A stretch of DNA of 64,000 bases, taken from positions 62,001 through 126,000 of the forward strand of contig NZ_LNTU01000034.1 in NCBI RefSeq assembly GCF_001558695.1, read 5' to 3'. Position 1 is the stretch's first letter. Every line of letters starts with the position of its first letter. Source of the DNA: Paramesorhizobium deserti (GTDB lineage: Bacteria; Pseudomonadota; Alphaproteobacteria; Rhizobiales; Rhizobiaceae). The position numbers and the translations under genes were made by a program. A model generated the notes under the pieces. That model was not told the origin of the DNA. It did no database searches and was given only the letters and a program-made list of their open reading frames with translations. Positions 57,576-64,000 of the stretch are shown here, piece after piece.

Positions 57576-57601
57576 GACCGCAGCATGCAGGAAAAAAGCC
57601 T

Positions 57602-57629
57602 CATGTCTTTGCGCTGGCGCAAAGACATG
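57602..57629. promoter_or_regulatory. FNR/FixK-type palindromic operator between ubiT and ubiD
   Basis: CATGTCTTTGCGC and its exact complement form a 28-bp palindrome with a TG spacer. Its core TTGC-N6-GCAA (57609-57622) fits the FixK/FNR family consensus TTG-N8-CAA. It is centred 56 bp before the ubiD start and 41 bp before the ubiT start, good positions for an activator of both. Confidence 0.8.
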
Positions 57630-57671
57630 GAACGGGCGGGAAGGGCATGGAAGCCACCTGAGGAAAAATCC

Positions 57672-59192
57672 ATGCCCTTCCGCGATCTGCCCCCTTTCAG
57701 GAACCTGCGTGATTTTCTCGCCCATCTGGTGGCGGAAGATGACCTCGCCTCCATCGCGGCGCCGGTCTCGCTCGTCCATGAGATGACGGAAGTTCATCGC
57801 CGCGTATTGATGAACGGCGGCCCGACTCTGCGCTTCGACCGAGCGACAGGTGCGAATGGCGAGCCAGCGACCATGCCCGTCGTCGTCAATCTCTTTGGAA
57901 CGGTCCGCCGCGTCGCTGCCGGTCTCGGTATATTGCCCGAACATCTTCCCGCCCTCGGCGAGGCGCTCGCCGCGTTGCGGGGACCGCAGCCTATCAACGG
58001 CCTGCGCGATGCGATGAGCCGCTGGCCCATGCTCAAGGCCGCACTGCGCACCCGCGCGCAAATCATATCGCGTCCGCCGGTGCAGGCCGTCATCCGCCGC
58101 GGAGCCGATGTCGATCTGGGCCTTCTGCCGATCCAGACCTGCTGGCCGGGCGAGCCAGCACCACTCATTACCTGGCCGCTCGTCATCACGCGCCCGCCAC
58201 ATGCCGATCCCGCCGATGTTGCGAGCCTGAACGTCGGCGTCTACCGCATGCAGGTGCTCTCCCGCGACCGCCTGATCATGCGGTGGCTCGCGCACCGCGG
58301 CGGCGCGGCGCATCACCGTGCCTGGACGGCGCTAGGGGAGGACACACCGGTCGCCATCGCCATCGGCGCCGATCCTGGCACCATGCTCGCAGCCGCCCTG
58401 CCCCTCCCGGAAACGCTGTCGGAGATGAGTTTTGCCGGCCTCATTCGCAGCGAGCGCCCGCGCGGCGCTCCCGCCGTCACCGTGCCGCTGATGGTCCCAG
58501 CCGATGCCGAGATCGTCATAGAGGGTTGGGTATCCGCCACCGAAACAGCACCAGAAGGCCCCTATGGCGACCATACCGGATATTACAATCAGGTGGAAAA
58601 ATTCCCCGTAATGCAGGTGACGGCAATCACCACCCGTAACGACCCTCTCTATGTCTCGACCTTCACCGGCCGGCCGCCTGACGAGCCGTCGATCATCGGC
58701 GAGGCGCTCAATCATCTGGCCGTTCCGCTCATCCGCCAGCAGATGCCGGAGATCGCGGACATTCATTTTCCGCCGGATGCCTGTTCCTACCGGCTGGCGG
58801 TGGTGTCGATCCGCAAATGCTATCCCGGCCAGGCGCGCCGCGTGATGGCGGGTCTCTGGGGAATGCTGCCGCAGTTCAGCTATACCAAGGGCATTATCGT
58901 CGTGGACGACGATATCGACGTTCGCAGCGGCGCCGATATCCTGTGGGCCGCCTCGACGCGCGCCGATCCTTCGCGCGACCTCATGCTGCTGGAGCGCACG
59001 CCGATCGATTATCTCGATTTCGCCTCACCGGAACCCGGCCTCGGCGGCAAGCTCGGGATCGATGCCACCACCAAGGTCGGCGCCGAGACGATCCGCGAAT
59101 GGGGCAAGCCGCTTATCATGCCTATCGAAATTTCCAGAAAAATCGATGCGCTCTGGCCGTATCTCGGCCTTCAGGCGCGAGCGGAGAAATGA
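57672..59192 (+). CDS. ubiD: UbiD-family prenylated-FMN decarboxylase
   Basis: The 506-residue enzyme has NVGVYRMQVL, the catalytic region ETAPEGPYGDHTGYY, GRPPDEPSIIGEAL, and a terminal block with KLGIDATTK. It decarboxylates the polyprenyl-hydroxybenzoate intermediate of ubiquinone synthesis. ATG 57672 follows TGAGGA; the frame is open far upstream but that part is antisense to ubiTU. It overlaps ubiX by four bases. Another UbiD-type decarboxylase substrate is possible. Confidence 0.93.
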   Translation: MPFRDLPPFRNLRDFLAHLVAEDDLASIAAPVSLVHEMTEVHRRVLMNGGPTLRFDRATGANGEPATMPVVVNLFGTVRRVAAGLGILPEHLPALGEALAALRGPQPINGLRDAMSRWPMLKAALRTRAQIISRPPVQAVIRRGADVDLGLLPIQTCWPGEPAPLITWPLVITRPPHADPADVASLNVGVYRMQVLSRDRLIMRWLAHRGGAAHHRAWTALGEDTPVAIAIGADPGTMLAAALPLPETLSEMSFAGLIRSERPRGAPAVTVPLMVPADAEIVIEGWVSATETAPEGPYGDHTGYYNQVEKFPVMQVTAITTRNDPLYVSTFTGRPPDEPSIIGEALNHLAVPLIRQQMPEIADIHFPPDACSYRLAVVSIRKCYPGQARRVMAGLWGMLPQFSYTKGIIVVDDDIDVRSGADILWAASTRADPSRDLMLLERTPIDYLDFASPEPGLGGKLGIDATTKVGAETIREWGKPLIMPIEISRKIDALWPYLGLQARAEK

Positions 59193-59761
59193 CGGTGCGT
59201 GTCGTGGTCGGGATCAGCGGCGCTTCGGGCGCCGCCATCGGGGTGCAGATCGTCTGGAATCTCCTCAATATTAGCGCCTCCGTCGATCTCGTCATCTCTG
59301 AAGCCGCCGAACGCACGATTGCTGAGGAGCTCGGCCGCGATGCCCTCGCCGAAATAGACGCCCTTCCCGTGCGCCGGCATGATGCTTCAGATATCGGCGC
59401 GGCAATCGCCTCGGGCTCCACCCCCACATCAGGCATGATCGTCGCGCCCTGCTCCATGCGCACGCTATCGGCCACCGCCCATTCGCTTTCCGACAATCTT
59501 CTGGTAAGGGCGGCCGATGTGCATCTCAAGGAGCGCCGTCCGCTCATCCTGATCGCCCGCGAAACGCCGCTGCATCTCGGCCATCTCCGGGCAATGACCG
59601 CGGTGACCGAGATGGGCGCGATCGTCATGCCGCCGGTGCCGGCCTTCTATTTGAGGCCAACTGGCATTGACGAGATTGTCGAGCAAATCGCACGTCGTGC
59701 CGTCGATCTATTGCGGATTGCACCGGCGACGGCCACTGCGTGGGACGGTACGAACCTATAG
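59189..59761 (+). CDS. ubiX: UbiX flavin prenyltransferase
   Basis: The 190-residue protein has GISGASGAAIGVQ, the SGMIVAPCSMRTLSATAHS phosphate and FMN loop, and RRPLILIARETPLH. It makes the prenylated-FMN cofactor that UbiD needs. Its ATG overlaps the ubiD stop as ATGA. It is convergent with nosX, overlapping it by six bases. Family length and motifs agree. Confidence 0.95.
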   Translation: MTVRVVVGISGASGAAIGVQIVWNLLNISASVDLVISEAAERTIAEELGRDALAEIDALPVRRHDASDIGAAIASGSTPTSGMIVAPCSMRTLSATAHSLSDNLLVRAADVHLKERRPLILIARETPLHLGHLRAMTAVTEMGAIVMPPVPAFYLRPTGIDEIVEQIARRAVDLLRIAPATATAWDGTNL

Positions 59762-60754
59762 ATTTTCCGTTCGCAATTCGGTGATTTTTCCATCGAAATC
59801 GATGAAAAAAACGTCGATCTTTCTCATTTTCTGCACCACCTCGCGCGCTTGTTCCGGCTCCATCAGGCTGAAAGCGGTAGAGAGCGCATCCGCCTCCTCG
59901 GCGCACCGCGCCACGACGGTGACGCTTGCATGGCGTCGTGCGGAAAGACCGCTCAGGGGATCGAGAAGATGATTGTGGCGACCGCTCTCCTCGAAACGAA
60001 AGCCGAGCGGACTTGATGTGGCGACCGCCCGGTCCGTGATTTCGAGAATCTTCGCCACCTCACCACTGTTGAGCGGATTATCGATTCCCACCCGCCAGCC
60101 ACTGCCGTCGGCGGCCGTACCAAGCGCCCGGCACTCGCCCAGATCGGCGAGGCATGAGGTCAGTCCCGCTGCCTTGATCATGTCGATGATGCGGTCGGTG
60201 ATAGCGCCCTGCGCAACCCCGTTCAGCGTAAGCCCCATGCCCGGTTTCGCGAAGGCGATGCGATTGCGGTCTGCCATCACACCGTCGAGCCCGACATTCG
60301 ATAGCGCGACGGCGACGCATCTCTCCAACGATCCTTCGCTTGTCCCGGAAGCGAAATACTGCCGATAGGCCTCCCACAATGGCTGAACGGTCGGGTCGAA
60401 GACGCCGCCGGTGATCTCCCGATAGTTACGGCAGGCGTCAAGCAACGCCACCAGCTCCCGGGACGGGGAATCGATGGCGCAGTCCCGGTTGAGCACGGCC
60501 AGTTCGGAATCGGGAAGATAGAGACTGAATATCCGTTCGAGCCGCCGGATCTCCGCCTCGATCCTCTCGATCAGGCGATGCGCCTCTGCCGGGTCTGGAT
60601 GATTGAGCGTGAGGCTTGCGGTCGCACCGAGCGCCCTGCCCCGCCACTGAACGGCGGTGGGGACGGCAGCCTGAAGACGGGCGGGCAGCAAGGCAAGTCC
60701 CGCCGCTGCGGCGCTGATCTTGATCATGCGACGACGCGAAAGCCTGGGGTGCAT
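59756..60754 (-). CDS. nosX: FAD:protein FMN transferase (NosX/ApbE family)
   Basis: The 332-residue protein has a Tat-type signal (SRRRMIKISAAAAGLALLP) and the ApbE fold: GRALGATASLTL, NGVAQGAITDRI and the FAD-binding RHNHLLDPLSG. NosX flavinylates NosR so electrons reach nitrous oxide reductase. ATG 60754 has GAGGAG upstream. It ends the nosDFYLX run on this strand, two bases after nosL. Confidence 0.92.
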   Translation of the reverse strand: MHPRLSRRRMIKISAAAAGLALLPARLQAAVPTAVQWRGRALGATASLTLNHPDPAEAHRLIERIEAEIRRLERIFSLYLPDSELAVLNRDCAIDSPSRELVALLDACRNYREITGGVFDPTVQPLWEAYRQYFASGTSEGSLERCVAVALSNVGLDGVMADRNRIAFAKPGMGLTLNGVAQGAITDRIIDMIKAAGLTSCLADLGECRALGTAADGSGWRVGIDNPLNSGEVAKILEITDRAVATSSPLGFRFEESGRHNHLLDPLSGLSARRHASVTVVARCAEEADALSTAFSLMEPEQAREVVQKMRKIDVFFIDFDGKITELRTENL

Positions 60755-60755
60755 G

Positions 60756-61307
60756 TCACATCTCCTCTCGTCCCGTTGTGGTGGTCGACATACTCGTCTC
60801 CATCTCGCTTCCGCTGCCCAGAATGTAGTTTCTGGGTATCTCAGCCAAAGTGACAACCAGACCGCCATGCTGCTGCGAAAAGGCCTTGGCGGCGGCTTCG
60901 GTCGAGAAGGGCACCGCCTCGTCGGCGCCCATGCCGCCCTTCACCTCGCTTGCGATGACGAAGAAAGCCTTCGAGGCATCAACCCAGTTGTCCGGGCCGG
61001 GCTCCTCCCAGCTCGGCGCGTTGGCCATGTCAGAGACGAAAACGCCCCGGATGTCCTTCGCCTCCTCCGGCAGCATGGTGAAGGCGATGGCATCGCGCGC
61101 GGAAGAGAACCAGATCGGATGCTCAAAGCTCGCCACGATAGCCTGTCCCTTTGGACCCGGATGCTCCAGCACGTTCATGCCGCAATAATGGCCGAGCGCC
61201 TCCTCCGTCAGTGAAAAAGGCGTGGGGGGCGCATCCGCCTCACGCTGGCAGGCCTGCAGGGAAAGCGTCAGCGCCGCCATTGCGACGGCCAGCAGGAAAC
61301 GTTTCAT
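60756..61307 (-). CDS. nosL: NosL copper-chaperone lipoprotein
   Basis: The 183-residue protein starts MKRFLLAVAMAALTLSLQAC, a lipoprotein signal with the lipidated cysteine at residue 20. YCGMNVLEHPGPKGQAI holds the Cys-Gly-Met copper-site motif of NosL. It delivers copper for the CuZ centre of nitrous oxide reductase. Its ATG overlaps the nosY stop; GGAGAG precedes it. Confidence 0.93.
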   Translation of the reverse strand: MKRFLLAVAMAALTLSLQACQREADAPPTPFSLTEEALGHYCGMNVLEHPGPKGQAIVASFEHPIWFSSARDAIAFTMLPEEAKDIRGVFVSDMANAPSWEEPGPDNWVDASKAFFVIASEVKGGMGADEAVPFSTEAAAKAFSQQHGGLVVTLAEIPRNYILGSGSEMETSMSTTTTGREEM

Positions 61308-62134
61308 AATTCTCTCCGTGAGAAGGCCAGACCGGCAAAGGCGAGCGGCAGGAGGATCCAGACGGCGAGTGCCGCAAGCAGCGCCGGCGCGGTAAGAACG
61401 CTGCTGTCGGCGAGCCCCGACATGCCCGCCAGCATGCTCACAGAACCGGAACCGGCGAGATTCAGGAGCCGGTAAACATCGGCGGGGTTGAACAGCAGCA
61501 CGGCATCGAGCACGGACGCCGTGATCACGCGGCCCTGATCGACGACCAGCACGCCGAGGAGCGCCATATCGAACAGGAGCACGAAGAAGAGCCACACGCC
61601 GATGGCGACGCCGGCCGCAGAGCCCCGGTTGGCGGAAAGCGCGCTAATCAGATAGCCGATGGCGACGAACACGCCGCCCAGCACCACCGACGAGCCGATC
61701 ATCGCGGCAAAGGCGGTGAGGCTCCCGAGATTGACCGATGTGCCGGTTAGCGGCAGTGATGCCGCAGCCAGACCGTAGCCGATGGTGGTGGCGAAGGCGA
61801 GAATGGCGATATGTCCGATGAATTTGCCGAGCAATATCTGCCAGCGGGTAAGCGGATAGGAGAGCAGAAGCAGCATCGTTCCCCGCTCCACCTCGCCCAC
61901 CAGCGCATCATGCGAGATCAGCAGCGCGATGAGCGGCACCAGGAAAATCGTCAAGCTGGAAAGGCTTACGATGACGATGTCTAGCGGCTCCACCCCGACA
62001 TTGCCCGTCGGTGCGCTGCCTAGGAAGGTGAGTGTCAGCGCCAGCGTCGCCAAGAGCGCGGTAGCTGCGACCACCCATCTGTTGCGCAAGCCCTCCTGCA
62101 CCTCTTTCAAGGCGATGATGAGAATGCTCTTCAT
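61304..62134 (-). CDS. nosY: NosY ABC-type permease for nitrous oxide reductase maturation
   Basis: The 276-residue membrane protein has six hydrophobic helices and the ABC-2-type sequence DALVGEVERGTMLLLLSYPLTRWQILLGKF. It partners the NosF ATPase and periplasmic NosD in assembling the copper-sulfide centre of NosZ. It overlaps nosF by four bases and nosL by four. Length and motifs fit NosY. Confidence 0.94.
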   Translation of the reverse strand: MKSILIIALKEVQEGLRNRWVVAATALLATLALTLTFLGSAPTGNVGVEPLDIVIVSLSSLTIFLVPLIALLISHDALVGEVERGTMLLLLSYPLTRWQILLGKFIGHIAILAFATTIGYGLAAASLPLTGTSVNLGSLTAFAAMIGSSVVLGGVFVAIGYLISALSANRGSAAGVAIGVWLFFVLLFDMALLGVLVVDQGRVITASVLDAVLLFNPADVYRLLNLAGSGSVSMLAGMSGLADSSVLTAPALLAALAVWILLPLAFAGLAFSRREL

Positions 62135-63045
62135 GCCGCCCTCCCATTAAGAAAATGCGCGTAAAGCTCGTCCAGCGAAGGCGGCAGCACGTCGATATCG
62201 AGAACCTGGTCCTCGAGCGCCGCCGCATGATGGATGAACTGGATCTTCTGCGAGGATGCCAGATTCACCTCGATCGTCGTGTCGCTCAGCCGCCGGTGGC
62301 AGCCATTGAGTCCGAGGTGCGTTTCCACCTGCTGCAATTCGCCGGGAGCCGTCCGCAGGCGGATGCGCGATGGCATGCTGGCGATCCGGCGCAAATCGTC
62401 AATCGAGCCGTCCGCAATCTTGCGGCCCTGATCCATGATCACCACGCGATCGGCATAGCCTTCCATCTCGGCCAGCGCGTGCGAGGAGATGAGAACGGTG
62501 CAACCCTCGTCCCGCAGCGCCCGCACGATCTCGTAGAAATGCTGTCGCAAGGCGGGGTCGAGGCCCGTCGTCGGCTCGTCCAGGAGGAGAAGCCGCGGCT
62601 TGCCGATGAGCGCCTGGGCAAGCCCGAGCCTCTGCCGCATGCCTTTCGAATAGGTGCCGACCCGCCGGCCGCCCGCTTCACCGAGCCCGACATGTTCGAG
62701 CAGATCGCGGACCACGCCGCCGCTCTCTCCCTTCAGCCTGGCGTAGAAGGACAAGGTTTCGCGGCCCGTGAGCGCGAGATTGAACGCCACATTCTCCGGC
62801 AGGTAGCCGAGGCTGCGACGCACCTCCGCGTCGCCCCGCGCGGGATCGCTTCCAAGAACGCAGATTGTCCCCGCATCAGGGCGGATCAAGCCAAGCACCA
62901 GCTTGATCAGCGTCGTCTTGCCAGCCCCGTTATGGCCGACGAGGGCGATCGTCTCGCCTTCTTCCAGCACGAGCGAAAACTGGTCCGTCGCTACGCGCGC
63001 GCCATAGCGCTTCACCACGGCGTCGAGTTTGACATTGGATGTCAT
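62131..63045 (-). CDS. nosF: NosF ABC ATPase
   Basis: The 304-residue ATPase has Walker A GHNGAGKTTL, signature YSKGMRQRLGLAQAL and Walker B LLLLDEPTTGLDP. It powers NosY in maturation of nitrous oxide reductase. The ATG overlaps the nosD stop and its own stop overlaps nosY, so nosDFY are translationally coupled. Confidence 0.96.
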   Translation of the reverse strand: MTSNVKLDAVVKRYGARVATDQFSLVLEEGETIALVGHNGAGKTTLIKLVLGLIRPDAGTICVLGSDPARGDAEVRRSLGYLPENVAFNLALTGRETLSFYARLKGESGGVVRDLLEHVGLGEAGGRRVGTYSKGMRQRLGLAQALIGKPRLLLLDEPTTGLDPALRQHFYEIVRALRDEGCTVLISSHALAEMEGYADRVVIMDQGRKIADGSIDDLRRIASMPSRIRLRTAPGELQQVETHLGLNGCHRRLSDTTIEVNLASSQKIQFIHHAAALEDQVLDIDVLPPSLDELYAHFLNGRAA

Positions 63046-64000
63046 TGAGAAACCTCCATCGCTGGAACCGGCGAACTCATGAGGGGATGGCTATCGACCA
63101 CGCCGCCCGGCAGCACGGCCGGGAACTGCGCCTGAGCCCAACGGATCACCTGGGTGGCAGGGCTCGTCAGCAATATCTTGGCGCGCGGCGCGGTCCACAG
63201 AACCTTGTCGACCAGATCGTTCGGCCGGTACGGATTGTCGGCCAGGCCGTCACCATCCAGATCGAAAGCGGGATTATCGCTCCAGAAATTGCCACGGCCG
63301 TCGCTCGACCAGTCGAGGTTTCGCGTGCCGACATATTTCACTTGGGTTTGGTTCGCGATGAAGGCGTTGCCGAAGATCGCGTTGCCTTCCGAGCCGGCGG
63401 TGAAATGGATGCCGATCTCGCAGCCCTCGAAGCGGTTGCCGTGGAAGCGGTTCTTGTTGGCGTTGTACATGAAGACGCATTTCTGCGGCCCGAGGCGCAT
63501 ACCACCCGCCGGCTGAGCAGGGCCTGCGTCTTGATCAGCCGCCGCAGGCGCATGCGCACCGGCAAGCCTGCCGGCATTCTTCCAGCGCTCGGCCGATTGC
63601 AGCCGCCCGATCACCACATTGCCGGAAATCTCGGAGCCGTTCGCATAGTTGAGGAGCAGGCCGTGATCGCGGTCGCCACGGGAGCTATTGCCGGCGATGG
63701 TCAGCCTGTTGGAATACATGATCGCGAAACCCACCGCATTGCTCTCGGAGCGATTATCGCGGATTTCGCTGTCGTTGGTGTACATGTAATGGATGGCAAA
63801 ACGCAGGTCGCGGAAACGGTTGCCCTCGAAGAGATTGTGCCGGCTGCTCACCACGTAGATGCCGTCGCGGCCGAAGCGGATATCGTTGCCGATCACCTTG
63901 GCGCCCAGCGCATTCCAGACCGAGATGCCGTTGCCCGCCTCGTTGGATCGCCCCTCGCGAATGCCGGTGATCCTGTTGCCGCGCGCGACTGCATCCCGGG
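63042..64000 (-). CDS. nosD: NosD periplasmic beta-helix protein, 5' end beyond window
   Basis: About 319 C-terminal residues are visible, and the frame is open to the right edge. Repeated N-x-I/F-x-G-N blocks (GNDIRFGRDGIYVVSSRHNLFEGN, HYMYTNDSEIRDN) are CASH-type beta-helix repeats of NosD. NosD takes part with NosFY in building the NosZ copper-sulfide centre. A GTG at 63896 is internal, not a start. nosZ and nosR would be expected further right. Confidence 0.95.
   Translation of the reverse strand, partial: RDAVARGNRITGIREGRSNEAGNGISVWNALGAKVIGNDIRFGRDGIYVVSSRHNLFEGNRFRDLRFAIHYMYTNDSEIRDNRSESNAVGFAIMYSNRLTIAGNSSRGDRDHGLLLNYANGSEISGNVVIGRLQSAERWKNAGRLAGAHAPAAADQDAGPAQPAGGMRLGPQKCVFMYNANKNRFHGNRFEGCEIGIHFTAGSEGNAIFGNAFIANQTQVKYVGTRNLDWSSDGRGNFWSDNPAFDLDGDGLADNPYRPNDLVDKVLWTAPRAKILLTSPATQVIRWAQAQFPAVLPGGVVDSHPLMSSPVPAMEVSQ

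Noticed and set aside
56274..57671. Upstream extension of the ubiD frame by about 466 codons
   Set aside because: The extension is antisense to ubiU and ubiT, lacks any domain, and ATG 57672 has a good ribosome binding site and the expected family length.
63042..63896. A complete gene starting at GTG 63896
   Set aside because: The frame continues to the right edge with typical NosD beta-helix repeats, so the GTG is internal and the gene is cut by the window.

Overview
The window is GC-rich, densely packed chromosomal DNA from an alphaproteobacterium of the Rhizobiales/Hyphomicrobiales. It most likely belongs near Brucella/Ochrobactrum. The pointers are an Omp10-type lipoprotein, a homospermidine synthase, the gene order hisN-like / suhB-type sRNA / N-formylglutamate amidohydrolase / cpdR that I recall from rhizobia, a ROSE-like leader on a small heat-shock gene, and a nos (nitrous oxide reductase) cluster. 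I see no insertion sequence, prophage or CRISPR array. Most genes are ordinary core genes with good ribosome binding sites.

Layout. 1-6.5 kb: a co-directional cluster (amidohydrolase-like protein, ethanolamine-type permease, glutamine-synthetase-like ligase, aldehyde dehydrogenase, Fe-type alcohol dehydrogenase) closed by a bidirectional terminator. Together these could form a gamma-glutamylated amine or ethanolamine degradation route. 6.5-9.8 kb: a GNAT, ornithine decarboxylase with a ~440-nt leader (speF-type candidate), and a divergent LysR regulator. 9.9-13 kb: DUF1007, a NicO-type Ni/Co transporter and a CDF exporter. 13-16.3 kb: a GNAT and modABC. 16.5-25.4 kb: DUF533 protein, trhO, a phage-type muramidase, eda, a DUF882 peptidase-like protein, an orphan NtrC-type regulator and pepF. 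25.5-28.9 kb: pabB, pabC and homospermidine synthase. 29-40.9 kb: omp10, a LysM-tailed 5'-nucleotidase, hemH, SPFH/NfeD, kdsD, a beta-barrel protein, galU, a lytic transglycosylase and an SGNH hydrolase. 41-47.4 kb: gltBD with an inverted repeat between the genes. 48-54.4 kb: threonine aldolase, Hsp20 with a sigma-32 promoter and ROSE-like leader, a PepSY-like protein, a lipase-like hydrolase, hisN-like, the sRNA, the amidohydrolase, cpdR and tRNA-Val. 54.4-55.1 kb: a small variable patch with a P-loop gene and a frameshifted ParE remnant. 55.1-64 kb: an anaerobic respiration block with ubiTUV on the minus strand, ubiD-ubiX on the plus strand, a perfect FNR/FixK-like palindrome between them, then nosX, nosL, nosY, nosF and nosD running off the right edge.

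How the parts fit. The right-hand block joins oxygen-independent ubiquinone synthesis with N2O reduction, as expected for quinone supply during denitrification; modABC would supply molybdate to other denitrification enzymes such as nitrate reductase. Ornithine decarboxylase and homospermidine synthase together give the putrescine-homospermidine pathway. The most interesting hypotheses are the left-end gamma-glutamyl pathway, the shared FNR-type operator, the long odc leader with a possible leader peptide, and the RNA thermometer on hsp20.
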